From positions 1 to 64,000 of the forward strand of contig CACWID010000004.1 in NCBI GenBank assembly GCA_902760865.1: a stretch of DNA of 64,000 nucleotides. The letters are read 5' to 3'. Origin of the DNA: an uncultured Bacteroidales bacterium (lineage in GTDB: Bacteria; Bacteroidota; Bacteroidia; Bacteroidales; Muribaculaceae). Shown in pieces: positions 1 through 6,841 of this stretch. Positions within the stretch are counted from its first letter, which is position 1; each line of letters starts with the position of its first letter. The notes beneath the pieces are model-generated. The model was given only the letters and a program-made list of their open reading frames with translations. It was not told the DNA's origin and did no database searches. The position numbers and the translations under genes are program-made.

Positions 1-23
1 TAGGTGAAAAATCTGACATGGCA

Positions 24-52
24 AAATCCTGAGCAACTTTTTGTTGCTCAGG
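24..52 (-). terminator. Probable terminator hairpin downstream of the aldo/keto reductase
   Basis: A perfect 10-bp stem (CCTGAGCAAC with GTTGCTCAGG) with a 5-nt loop lies about 60 nt past the stop codon of the minus-strand reductase gene. On the minus strand it is followed by ATTTT, a weak U-tract. The rest of positions 1-113 shows nothing else. Confidence 0.5.
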
Positions 53-113
53 CACTTATAAATAATGTTAAACTATAGTGTTGCGGAATTAAGGATTAAG
101 GAAATTTTCAGCA

Positions 114-947
114 TCAAACGCTCTCGGAATCATATTTGAGCACATCCGACGGCCACCCAGTGACGTTCCTGCCCGTATCAAGACGACGTATCTCACACAG
201 GTCATCTTCGTTCAGGGTGAAGTCAAAGAGGTCAATATTCTCTATCATCCTTTCCTTGTGGGTGGTCTTGGGGATGATAATAATGCCGTTCTGGATCAAG
301 AACTTGAGGGCAATCTGGGCCGCAGTCTTACCATATCGCTCGCCGACGCTCTTTAGAATCGGATTCTTGAAGATGCCGTGCTTGCCCTCGGCCAATGGGC
401 TCCATGCTTCCAGGGCCACGTTGTAGGGCTGCAAGTATTCCATCATCTTGCGCTGCTGATAGAGCACATGCGTCTCACACTGGTTCACAACAGGCATGAC
501 CCTAGCACCCTTCACAATCATCGGGAAGGTGTTGGGATAGAAATTCGACACACCTATCGCCCTGAACAGACCTTGCCCATAAAGTTCCTCGAGCGCATGC
601 CACATGACTGCAGGTTTCCCGACGGGCCAGTGAATCAGCATCAGGTCCACATAGTCCAGACCAAGCTGCCTCATGGAATGATCGACCGATCGCATCGTCT
701 CGTCTCTGGTATAACAGGAATCGCATATCTTCGTCGTGATGAACAGTTGTTCACGCGGCACGCCACATGCCCGAACGGCATCCCCTACCCCGCGCTCGTT
801 GTAGTACATGGCCGCCGTGTCGATGCTCCTGTAGCCTACCGAAATGGCATCCTCCACAACCCGCTGTGTTTCCCTCTCAGGGACATCATAGACGCCGAGG
901 CCAACCATCGGCATCTGCAATCCGTTATTCAAGGTCTTATATTCCAT
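114..947 (-). CDS. Aldo/keto reductase
   Basis: A 277-aa NADPH-dependent carbonyl reductase of the AKR superfamily, cytoplasmic with no signal peptide. The start MEYKTLNNG at 947 gives the normal AKR N-terminus; an in-frame ATG five codons upstream is less likely. The AKR tetrad can be read: Asp and Tyr in SIDTAAMYYNERGVG, Lys in FITTKI and His in LIHWP. The region around GVSNF and the C-terminal IPKTTHKERMIENI match the cofactor-binding part of the fold. The length is normal. It has its own TAATTTTG promoter at 979-986, so it is probably transcribed separately from the cupin gene upstream. The substrate cannot be told; 2,5-diketo-gluconate or methylglyoxal reductase-like activity are the usual annotations for this group. 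Confidence 0.92.
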   Translation of the reverse strand: MEYKTLNNGLQMPMVGLGVYDVPERETQRVVEDAISVGYRSIDTAAMYYNERGVGDAVRACGVPREQLFITTKICDSCYTRDETMRSVDHSMRQLGLDYVDLMLIHWPVGKPAVMWHALEELYGQGLFRAIGVSNFYPNTFPMIVKGARVMPVVNQCETHVLYQQRKMMEYLQPYNVALEAWSPLAEGKHGIFKNPILKSVGERYGKTAAQIALKFLIQNGIIIIPKTTHKERMIENIDLFDFTLNEDDLCEIRRLDTGRNVTGWPSDVLKYDSESV

Positions 948-978
948 ATTACTTCTACACAATCAAAAAACTCCGTTA

Positions 979-986
979 CAAAATTA
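979..986 (-). promoter_or_regulatory. Bacteroidota -7 promoter element for the aldo/keto reductase
   Basis: CAAAATTA on the plus strand reads TAATTTTG on the minus strand, matching the consensus TAnnTTTG. It lies 31 nt upstream of the chosen ATG. Confidence 0.6.
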
Positions 987-1006
987 GTGAAAATTAGTCA
1001 TAATTC

Positions 1007-1039
1007 AGTGAGGTGGGCGATTATTTCACCCACCTCACT
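1007..1039 (-). terminator. Hairpin after the cupin gene
   Basis: An 11-bp perfect stem (AGTGAGGTGGG with CCCACCTCACT) just past the cupin stop codon. The U-tract on the minus strand is poor, so the hairpin is a probable rather than certain terminator. It separates the HxlR-cupin transcript from the reductase gene. Confidence 0.5.
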
Positions 1040-1074
1040 TACTCTTTAGTTTCGTATCTGTCTGCAAGCGTGCC

Positions 1075-1530
1075 TTACCAGTTGAGGGGCTCTTGCAGGA
1101 TGTTGCCGTCGGTCATGGGGCTGTCGGCCTCGGTGAACGGGGTGGCCTTGTACTGGATGCAGAGCATCGTCAGGTCCTCGCTGCCGGTGTTCTTCAACGC
1201 GCGCTTGCCATTAGGCGACACGCGGATCACGCTGCCCTCGCTGACGGGGAAGATCTCACCATCGACCTGGTACTGGCCCTCGCCACGCAGAATGAAGTAG
1301 AGTTCCTCATGAGTCTTGTGGGTGTGCAGGAAACCGCTGTCCTGTCCAGGAACGAGCGTCTGGAAAGAGAACTCGCTGGCAGCGGCGCCAACGGCCTGTC
1401 CGCCGAATACCTTGCCCTTGATCGTGAAGTCCGGGCCCATGGGCAACTCGTGTTCAATAATCTCGCTGATGCGGCCAACGTTAATGGCGGCATAATTTGC
1501 ACCCTGTGCAATCTTTTCAATCTGTTTCAT
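1075..1530 (-). CDS. Cupin-domain protein
   Basis: A 151-aa single-domain cupin, probably cytoplasmic. The metal-binding cupin motif 1 is visible around residues 65-85 (HTHKTHEELYFILRGEG, with two His, a Glu and the typical G spacing), and motif 2 is near SVIRVSPNGKRALKN, where the usual His is replaced. It may bind a metal and a small ligand or act as a dioxygenase or isomerase; the reaction cannot be assigned. The start codon is 17 nt after the stop of the HxlR regulator gene, so the two form an operon and the cupin is a probable member of the HxlR regulon. Confidence 0.85.
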   Translation of the reverse strand: MKQIEKIAQGANYAAINVGRISEIIEHELPMGPDFTIKGKVFGGQAVGAAASEFSFQTLVPGQDSGFLHTHKTHEELYFILRGEGQYQVDGEIFPVSEGSVIRVSPNGKRALKNTGSEDLTMLCIQYKATPFTEADSPMTDGNILQEPLNW

Positions 1531-1547
1531 TGTGTAGTAAAATGTGA

Positions 1548-1928
1548 TTAATGTTTTTTATTGGATGAATAATTCTTGCGGTCATTCAAGATATCGGCCA
1601 GATTGGCCAGTGCCCACTCAATCAGGCTGTTGATATGCGGCATGAGTGACTTGCCGCGCTCGGTGATACTGTATTCCACCCGCGGCGGAATCTCGGCATA
1701 GGCTTGCCTCGACACCAACCCGTCGGCCTCCAGGTTACGCAGCGCCACGGTTAGCATCTTCTGCGAGATGTCGGGGATGGCTGCGAGGATGTCGGAATAC
1801 CGCATCGGCGTGTCCTTGCCGTCGAGCGTGTACAGTATCAGCATCGACCAGCGGTCGCTGATGCGCGACAGGATATTGCGTATCGGGCAATCAGGAAAGT
1901 ATGGATCAACAATGATGTCTCGTAACAT
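1548..1928 (-). CDS. HxlR-family transcriptional regulator
   Basis: A 126-aa winged-helix regulator of the HxlR family, of normal length. The family's N-terminal Cys is present (DCPIRNIL, about residue 14), followed by the HTH region ISDRWSMLILYTL...MRYSDILAAIPDISQKMLT and the wing EYSITERGKSL. HxlR proteins often sense electrophiles or quinones through that Cys. It is the first gene of an operon with the cupin, 17 nt apart, with a TAACTTTG promoter at about 1976-1983. Autoregulation and control of the cupin and possibly of the nearby reductase are inferred from the position. Confidence 0.9.
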   Translation of the reverse strand: MLRDIIVDPYFPDCPIRNILSRISDRWSMLILYTLDGKDTPMRYSDILAAIPDISQKMLTVALRNLEADGLVSRQAYAEIPPRVEYSITERGKSLMPHINSLIEWALANLADILNDRKNYSSNKKH

Positions 1929-1975
1929 ATTTCGTTCTGATTTTCAGTTATACTAACTTTTCTCTCGTTTCGGTT

Positions 1976-1983
1976 GCAAAGTT
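1976..1983 (-). promoter_or_regulatory. Promoter of the HxlR-cupin operon, in an otherwise empty 380-bp gap
   Basis: The sequence GCAAAGTTA reads TAACTTTGC on the minus strand, a good -7 element about 50 nt before the HxlR start. The remaining gap to 2309 is AT-rich and holds no gene that I can support. Confidence 0.55.
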
Positions 1984-2309
1984 ACTACCGTTGGTTGACA
2001 TGACAATGAACCGCCCGAAATGTTCGCTACGCACTTTGATGTTAGAATTGGACAAATCAACGGATTAGAAAACTCACTTTTATGCTTTGTTAAGATTTGA
2101 CTGCCCCACCCTAGAGAAAAAGAAAACAATAAATAAGTACAATCTTTGATTTCAATAGACTTTGTATTTCTTGTTTTCCCTTTTTCATTGTTTTCGGGGA
2201 AATTTGATGTTTTTGGCACAAAAAATGAAGATTTTTTTGGGAACGCAAAAAGACTGCGGTCGGCCATATTTCCTTTGCAGCGTCAAACGAAAACAAGCAT
2301 AAAAAATTC

Positions 2310-2393
2310 GGGAAAGCGGCGAAGTTGGAGAGTCGTGGCAGACTGTAAATCTGTTGCCCCAAGGCTGAGTAGGTTCGAGTCCTACCTTTCCCA
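2310..2393 (+). tRNA. tRNA-Tyr (GTA)
   Basis: The acceptor stem GGGAAAG pairs with CTTTCCC, and the discriminator base is A. The anticodon loop CTGTAAA carries anticodon GTA at 2345-2347. At 84 nt with a long variable arm it is a class II tRNA, as expected for bacterial tRNA-Tyr. The T-loop TTCGAGT is standard. No CCA is encoded. Confidence 0.93.
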
Positions 2394-2406
2394 CAAGTCA
2401 AATGAT

Positions 2407-2483
2407 GGCTCCGTAGCTCAGTAGGTCAGAGCACCACACTTTTAATATGGGGGTCCTGGGTCCGAGTCCCAGCGGAGTCACCA
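2407..2483 (+). tRNA. tRNA-Lys (TTT), with unusual positions
   Basis: The acceptor arms GGCTCCG and CGGAGTC pair with a G2-U71 wobble; the anticodon loop CTTTTAA gives TTT; discriminator A and an encoded CCA follow (2481-2483). It starts 13 nt after tRNA-Tyr and is probably co-transcribed. Three positions are odd: the T-loop reads TCCGAGT, so the almost invariant T55 is C; the anticodon stem CCACA/TATGG has a C30-A40 mismatch; and position 2 makes a wobble pair. It may be a divergent second copy or a decaying one. The lysine TTT assignment itself is clear. Confidence 0.85.
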
Positions 2484-2504
2484 ATAAACAAAGGAAAAAA
2501 TGAT

Positions 2505-3083
2505 ATGAAGATGTTCAGACAATTATACATAAGATGGTTGGTTCGTCGGGGCAAGGCCATAGATATATGGTCACACAGCGACTATCCCGCACAAGTGTTA
2601 TCCAACCTTTGCAGCAATCCGTTCACCTTTGACGGGGTGCTGTGCGGCAGCATGGAGGGGTTTCTTCAGTCGCTGAAGCAGCAGGATCGCGACAAGCAAC
2701 GGCAGATATGCGCCATGAAGGGCCGCAATGCCAAGAGGGCGTCCAGCACCCATTGGCAGACCGACCAAATCGTCTGGTGGAAGGACATCGCCATAGACCG
2801 GCAGTCCGACGATTTCCTGCAACTGGTTCGCCATGCCTATCAAGCCATGTTCGACCAGAGCGAGCGGTTCCGTGCGGCGCTGATGGCGACACGGGGCATG
2901 AGGCTCTACCACTCCCGTGGCAAGAGCAACCCCTTCAAGACCATCCTGACCGAACAAGAGTTCTGCCAGATACTCACCGACCTGCGCGACAAGTATGACG
3001 AACGCGACAAGGGCCTGGGACACCGAAGGCTCATCTTCGTCGAAGTGGAATACGAGCCCTCGTCAACGGACGGTGAGAACTGA
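2505..3083 (+). CDS. NADAR-like domain protein (probable ADP-ribose glycosidase family)
   Basis: A 192-aa cytoplasmic protein that reads like the NADAR/YbiA family. It has LSNLCSNPFTFDG (compare the SNF...F..DG start of NADAR), SMEGFLQSLK, where NADAR has a conserved E and a Q/K-rich helix, AKRAS, then a W-rich linker, a helix with MFDQSERFRAALMATRG, and HSRGKSNPFKTILTEQEFCQILTDLR near the end. NADAR proteins remove ADP-ribose from guanosine or cleave related N-glycosidic bonds, and some act as antitoxins to DarT1. No DarT toxin is next to it, so this is an orphan by context. It begins 22 nt after the tRNA-Lys CCA, with AAAGGA upstream. Family assignment is from motif memory. Confidence 0.65.
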   Translation: MKMFRQLYIRWLVRRGKAIDIWSHSDYPAQVLSNLCSNPFTFDGVLCGSMEGFLQSLKQQDRDKQRQICAMKGRNAKRASSTHWQTDQIVWWKDIAIDRQSDDFLQLVRHAYQAMFDQSERFRAALMATRGMRLYHSRGKSNPFKTILTEQEFCQILTDLRDKYDERDKGLGHRRLIFVEVEYEPSSTDGEN

Positions 3084-3134
3084 ATATTTCCAAAGCGACT
3101 CCTCACGCCAAATGTGACCATAAAAGCAGAAAAG

Positions 3135-3175
3135 CAGTGTGAAACTCTATTGTGTTGGGTTCCACACTGTTTTTA
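3135..3175 (+). terminator. Terminator after the NADAR-like gene
   Basis: CAGTGTG pairs with CACACTG over a 21-nt loop and is followed directly by five T on the plus strand. Confidence 0.6.
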
Positions 3176-3198
3176 CGGATTTAAACAGAGACATTCTT

Positions 3199-4536
3199 CT
3201 ATACTTCCGTCAGAAGAAAAGCCATAAACATTGGCAATGTCAACAAACCTTCATTTCTCCCGATATTGTAATCACCAAGTTTAATGGCGCTTGAGACATG
3301 ATATTTCTCCGGATGTTTCAAAACTGTTTTCAAAGATTTGGCATTACCTGTGGTTGCCTTGCATCCCACTGGGGAGCATTTGCCCTTATAGCGGATAAGG
3401 AAATCAAGCTCAAGACGGCTGTCTTTGTGATAATAATAAAGCTTTCTACCCATCTTTCCGAAAATGTCAGCCACAAGGTTTTCAATGATGGCGCCCTTAT
3501 AGCTGAGCAGGTCACCTTCCAAGATGCTTGACTGCGTGCCTTCTTCCAACATTGAGACAAGCAAACCGATATCAGCCATATAGACTTTAAACTCACTTTG
3601 GATTCGGTTTCCGTCAAGTGGAAGCTCGGTAATCATCGTATTATAGCACCTGCGAATGATACCTGCATCTTCAATCCATTGAAGGCTCCCAGTGTAGTCC
3701 CGCCCTCTGCCACCGGGGCGCACTGCCGAGTAGTTGAATTTTTTATACTCACGTGCAAGTTGTGCGGGTATAGACTCAAAGCATTCACGTATTCGTGATT
3801 TGTCTGCGGGAAGGGCATACTTAACCATGTCCGCTTTATAATCATCAACGATACGCCTCTGCACCGCAAGCACCTTTCCTATTTGTCTCGTCTCAATAAA
3901 GGTAGAAACGACTTCTGGCATACCACCAACAACTATGTACTGATAAAGCAGTTCCCGGAAGCGGTCCTTCAGCGCCTCTTCAATCGGTGTTTCATTGTTC
4001 AAGCAGGTTTTCAAGTATCCAATGTGCATGTCTTTGATGCCATTGGCCCAAAGCCATTCTTCAAAGTCCATCGGGTACATGTCAACTATGTCCTCAAAGC
4101 CTACTGGAATAGAGGCCTCCGCTTCCTCGGCCTTTTCTTCAGGAGTCTTGTATCCATTAACACCAAGCAAAGACCCCGTGCAGATAACCTCGTACCGACC
4201 ATCCAGGTGAAAGTATTTCAATGAGCCTCTTGCTTTGGGACAGTCCTGTATCTCATCAAAGACAAAGCAAGTGTTTCCTGTTTCAACTTCAATGTTGGGC
4301 ATGGCCGCGGTGATCCTCATGATGATAGAATCCACTTCCAAATTCGGGGTGAAGAATTTCTTATAGTCAGGATGCTCGCGAAAATCCAAATACACAACGT
4401 TTTTAAAATGCTTGCAGGCAAAGTCCATCACACTGCTGGTTTTGCCACACTGGCGGACACCTTTCACAACAAGAGGTTTGTGAGAGCTGTCATCCAACCA
4501 CGATTGGAGAGTCTTATCTATCTTTCGTCTATACAT
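3199..4536 (-). CDS. AAA ATPase with DUF4143
   Basis: A 445-aa P-loop ATPase of the AAA_14/DUF4143 type, common in Bacteroidales and of normal length. Walker A is GVRQCGKTSSV (about residues 26-36); Walker B is in CFVFDEIQD (about 88-96); the DUF4143 region follows in the C-terminal half (about 200-400), including a nuclease-like stretch ELDFLIRYKGKCSPVGCKA. The cellular role is not established for the family; some members sit in defence or toxin-antitoxin-like contexts. The gene stands alone. Its promoter TAACTTTG is at about 4600-4607, and the leader holds a 33-bp direct repeat. Confidence 0.92.
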   Translation of the reverse strand: MYRRKIDKTLQSWLDDSSHKPLVVKGVRQCGKTSSVMDFACKHFKNVVYLDFREHPDYKKFFTPNLEVDSIIMRITAAMPNIEVETGNTCFVFDEIQDCPKARGSLKYFHLDGRYEVICTGSLLGVNGYKTPEEKAEEAEASIPVGFEDIVDMYPMDFEEWLWANGIKDMHIGYLKTCLNNETPIEEALKDRFRELLYQYIVVGGMPEVVSTFIETRQIGKVLAVQRRIVDDYKADMVKYALPADKSRIRECFESIPAQLAREYKKFNYSAVRPGGRGRDYTGSLQWIEDAGIIRRCYNTMITELPLDGNRIQSEFKVYMADIGLLVSMLEEGTQSSILEGDLLSYKGAIIENLVADIFGKMGRKLYYYHKDSRLELDFLIRYKGKCSPVGCKATTGNAKSLKTVLKHPEKYHVSSAIKLGDYNIGRNEGLLTLPMFMAFLLTEV

Positions 4537-4540
4537 AACT

Positions 4541-4607
4541 ACACGTTTTCCTGCCGACTTTTGTGCGACTCACGCACATTTTCATGCCGACTTTTGGTGC
4601 AAAGTTA
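4541..4607 (-). promoter_or_regulatory. Promoter and repeated leader of the DUF4143 ATPase gene
   Basis: GCAAAGTTA at about 4599-4607 reads TAACTTTGC on the minus strand. Between it and the ATG at 4536 the leader carries two copies of AAAAGTCGGCA spaced 33 bp apart, each followed by a (T/G)GAAAA(T/C)GTG tract. The repeat is an observation; a role in translation or regulation is not shown. Confidence 0.5.
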
Positions 4608-4708
4608 CACATTTTCTGCAAAATCCCAAATATAATTGTACCAGATTCTTTAAGTTGACACTGAGCAATGCGATATTTTACTGTTATTTCTGAATTTGCA
4701 CAGGTTGA

Positions 4709-4748
4709 AAAATGCCCCGGCTTCATCGATCGGTTGAAGTCGGGGCAT
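4709..4748 (-). terminator. Strong terminator of the metallophosphoesterase/regulator operon
   Basis: On the minus strand ATGCCCCG-ACTTCA pairs with TGAAG-CCGGGGCAT (8 bp GC-rich base plus a 5-bp upper stem), followed by TTTTT. It lies directly after the stop at 4753. Confidence 0.8.
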
Positions 4749-4752
4749 CGTT

Positions 4753-5166
4753 CTATCCGTAGTTCAAGAGGGCGGTGAGCCGCTCCCGCACGAGCGCGAG
4801 CACGTCCCTCACCTCATTGAGCGTTGCCTTGCCGTCATCGTCAAGCATCTCGACGGCCTGCTTGAGCAGACGGCAATCCTCTTCGGTCAAGGGCATCTCG
4901 TTGATCGAGTAGTTGGGGTCGGCGTACCTGTAGTAGATCTTGTCAAAGACCTCGATCGGGGCGTTGTAGCCCAACTTGTCGGACCGCATGATTTGGAGGT
5001 CGCCCTGCACGGTCCGCACGGACACTCCCTTGATGATGCCCTCCATCTCCTGCAGGGCATCCGAGCATGCCTCGGTCAGGTCGTCTATGGTCCACAGACG
5101 GAACCTGTTCCGCAGGCAGCGGTCTATCGTCTTGTAGCGTATTAACGCATTCTTGTTTGCCGGCAT
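4753..5166 (-). CDS. Truncated WYL-type regulator (N-terminal HTH half only)
   Basis: A 137-aa protein starting MPANKNALIRYKTIDRCL. The sequence through RTVQGDLQIMRSDKLGYNAPIEVFDKIYYRYADPNYSI is the typical N-terminal winged-helix part of Bacteroidales WYL-domain regulators, which normally run to about 330-350 aa with a C-terminal WYL ligand-sensing domain. Here the frame ends after a short helix (LTEEDCRLLKQAVEML...LLNYG) and a terminator follows at once, so the WYL domain is absent. It is 40 nt downstream of the metallophosphoesterase gene and probably in its operon. It may be a stand-alone DNA-binding protein or a decaying regulator. Confidence 0.75.
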   Translation of the reverse strand: MPANKNALIRYKTIDRCLRNRFRLWTIDDLTEACSDALQEMEGIIKGVSVRTVQGDLQIMRSDKLGYNAPIEVFDKIYYRYADPNYSINEMPLTEEDCRLLKQAVEMLDDDGKATLNEVRDVLALVRERLTALLNYG

Positions 5167-5206
5167 TTTTATATGGTGTAATTGAATTGTCCATAATATC
5201 TGTTTG

Positions 5207-5857
5207 TTAAAATGATGTTTGCATTTGACTGGTAGTACGGCTGCTGATGATATCGCGTATCTGATAGAATGAGACGGGAGTATAATTGTTGTTGTCAACG
5301 CCCACGTCATATTGCGTCGCCATCAGCAGGGGCAACCGCTGCTTGTCCTTTTCCTTGCCCTGGCCATTCCCTCGCGTGTGCACATGGCCAAACAGCTGCC
5401 ACACGTGGCCATGAGAGTCGCCATAGCTCAGGAAGGGATGGTGGTTGAGGAAGATAGGTTGGTTGTCAATGATGACGTACAGTTCAAATGCGACATGCTC
5501 GAATCGTTCAAGCATTTCGGAACGCAGGTGATGGATGTCGTGGTTACCCACAACCAGCACAATCCTTCCGTTGAGCTGGTCAAGGAAACGGTTCCACACT
5601 TCTGCTCCGCCAAAGGCGAAGTCGCCCAGATGGAACACCAGGTCATTCTTGCCGACGACACGGTTCCAATTCTCGATAAGCGTCTGGTTCATCTCTTCAA
5701 TATCGCCGAAGGGACGATTGCAGTGACGCAAGATGGATGTGTGGCCGAAGTGGGTGTCCGACGTGAAAAACACCTTCTTTCCCGAGAGCGTATTCCCCGG
5801 TTTCAATTTACCTGCCTGCATCAGGTGCAAGGCAATCGTGTCTAATTTATCCTTCAT
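5207..5857 (-). CDS. Metallophosphoesterase (calcineurin-like)
   Basis: A 216-aa cytoplasmic phosphoesterase. All five family motifs are visible in order: SDTHFGH (about 33-39), GDFAFGG (about 78-84), GNHD (about 104-107), NHHP (about 137-140) and GHVH (about 156-159). These bind two metal ions in calcineurin-like enzymes. The length is normal. The substrate is unknown; nucleotide or phosphodiester hydrolysis is the family norm. It is followed after 40 nt by the truncated WYL-type regulator gene, and upstream lies a 36-bp tandem repeat array in the likely promoter region. Confidence 0.9.
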   Translation of the reverse strand: MKDKLDTIALHLMQAGKLKPGNTLSGKKVFFTSDTHFGHTSILRHCNRPFGDIEEMNQTLIENWNRVVGKNDLVFHLGDFAFGGAEVWNRFLDQLNGRIVLVVGNHDIHHLRSEMLERFEHVAFELYVIIDNQPIFLNHHPFLSYGDSHGHVWQLFGHVHTRGNGQGKEKDKQRLPLLMATQYDVGVDNNNYTPVSFYQIRDIISSRTTSQMQTSF

Positions 5858-5903
5858 GATTCAAAGTTTTGTGCGCCACAATCGACGCAATTAATAATAC
5901 TCG

Positions 5904-6190
5904 GTACGCAGATGCCATTCGTATAATTCGATTTAATCTGTACGTGGATGCCATTCGTGAAATTCGATTTAATCGGTATGCGGATGCCATTCGTGAAATT
6001 TGATTCAATCTGTATGCGGATGCCATTCGTGAAATTTGATCTAATCTGTACGCGGATGCCATTCGTGAAATTCGATTTAATCTGTACGCGGATGCCATTC
6101 GTGAAATTTGATCTAATCTGTACGCGGATGCCATTCGTGAAATTTGATTAATCTGTACGCGGATGCCATTCGTATAATTCGCGTAATTCG
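5904..6190. repeat. 36-bp tandem repeat array, 8 units
   Basis: Units begin at 5904, 5940, 5976, 6012, 6048, 6084, 6120 and 6155 (the last interval is 35 bp). Each unit joins GTACGCGGATGCCATTCGTG to AAATT(T/C)GAT(C/T)TAATCT with few changes. The first and last units read CGTATAATTCG in place of CGTGAAATTTG, so the ends match each other better than the inner units. There are no spacers, so this is not a CRISPR. Because 36 is a multiple of three, both strands show open frames, but there is no credible start or composition for a protein. Confidence 0.9.
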
Positions 6191-6219
6191 TAGTTTAAAA
6201 TTATTCGTAGTTAAAAAAG

Positions 6220-6253
6220 AAGAGTGGTTGGAATTCGACTTTCCAACCACTCT
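6220..6253 (-). terminator. Bidirectional-looking terminator downstream of the small ORF
   Basis: AGAGTGGTTGG pairs perfectly with CCAACCACTCT around a 12-nt loop. On the minus strand a T-rich run (CTTTTTT) follows. Confidence 0.7.
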
Positions 6254-6295
6254 TTATCGTTTACTTGAGTAGTATCTCGGGATATGGCTACAATG

Positions 6296-6454
6296 TTACA
6301 TCACCTGGTGAGTGTCATGTTGCCGATCCCTGAAAGTCGTTGAGCAAATCTCGGGCTTTGCATAATCTGGGGTGCAGATATGGCGATAGCCTCCAAACCA
6401 ACTCCTGGCCTGAACGTTTTTGCCTTTCAATATGTCAACTCTCAGTGTCAGCAT
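6296..6454 (-). CDS. Candidate small ORF (52 aa) with its own promoter and terminator
   Basis: ATG at 6454 is preceded by GAGAAAGG with 5 nt spacing. The frame runs 52 codons (MLTLRVDILKGKN... to ...RQHDTHQVM) to TAA at 6296. A close-to-consensus promoter is 25 nt upstream (6480-6487) and a strong hairpin ends the unit at 6220-6253. The peptide is basic, has two Cys and no signal peptide or membrane segment, and I do not recognise it. It could also be a non-coding RNA of about 250 nt. Confidence 0.4.
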   Translation of the reverse strand: MLTLRVDILKGKNVQARSWFGGYRHICTPDYAKPEICSTTFRDRQHDTHQVM

Positions 6455-6479
6455 GATAGCCTTTCTCTAAAATTGGCCG

Positions 6480-6511
6480 CAAAATTACACCTTTTCACCG
6501 AAACCGCCAAA
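6480..6511 (-). promoter_or_regulatory. Consensus promoter of the small ORF transcript
   Basis: On the minus strand TTTG (6511-6508), a 20-nt spacer, then TAATTTTG (6487-6480). This matches the TTTG-N19/20-TAnnTTTG rule for the Bacteroidota primary sigma factor. A further TACCTTTG lies at 6611-6604 without a clear -33 box. The rest of 6455-6841 holds no gene that I can support. Confidence 0.65.
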
Positions 6512-6841
6512 TTTCTGACGGATTATTTCATTTCCAGTTCCACTTATATACTACGTATATACTTTTTTTCAGACTGGCAATCATGTAATCATCTTTTGCG
6601 CCGCAAAGGTAAAGCCATAGACTGCAGCCTATTTGCGTTCATCATAAAAATCACTCAATTCTCAGTAAAAAATTGCTTCTTCTCAAATTCCCCTCCCACC
6701 AAAACCAGAGAGGCAAAATCAAAGACAATCCAAGGAGAAATCGCCTCCAGGCATTTCCCTCGTTACCAAAGAGAAAAGCCCCGGAACGCATGTCCGAGGC
6801 CATGAAAATCATTTTCCCTTGGGAATGGTTTTGTTATGGTA

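Noticed and set aside
5847-6151. Repeat proteins encoded by the 36-bp array on either strand
   Set aside because: Open frames exist only because 36 is divisible by three; there is no promoter-RBS-start arrangement and the peptides are pure repeat translation.
5904-6190. CRISPR array
   Set aside because: The 36-bp units are contiguous with no unique spacers, and no cas gene is nearby.
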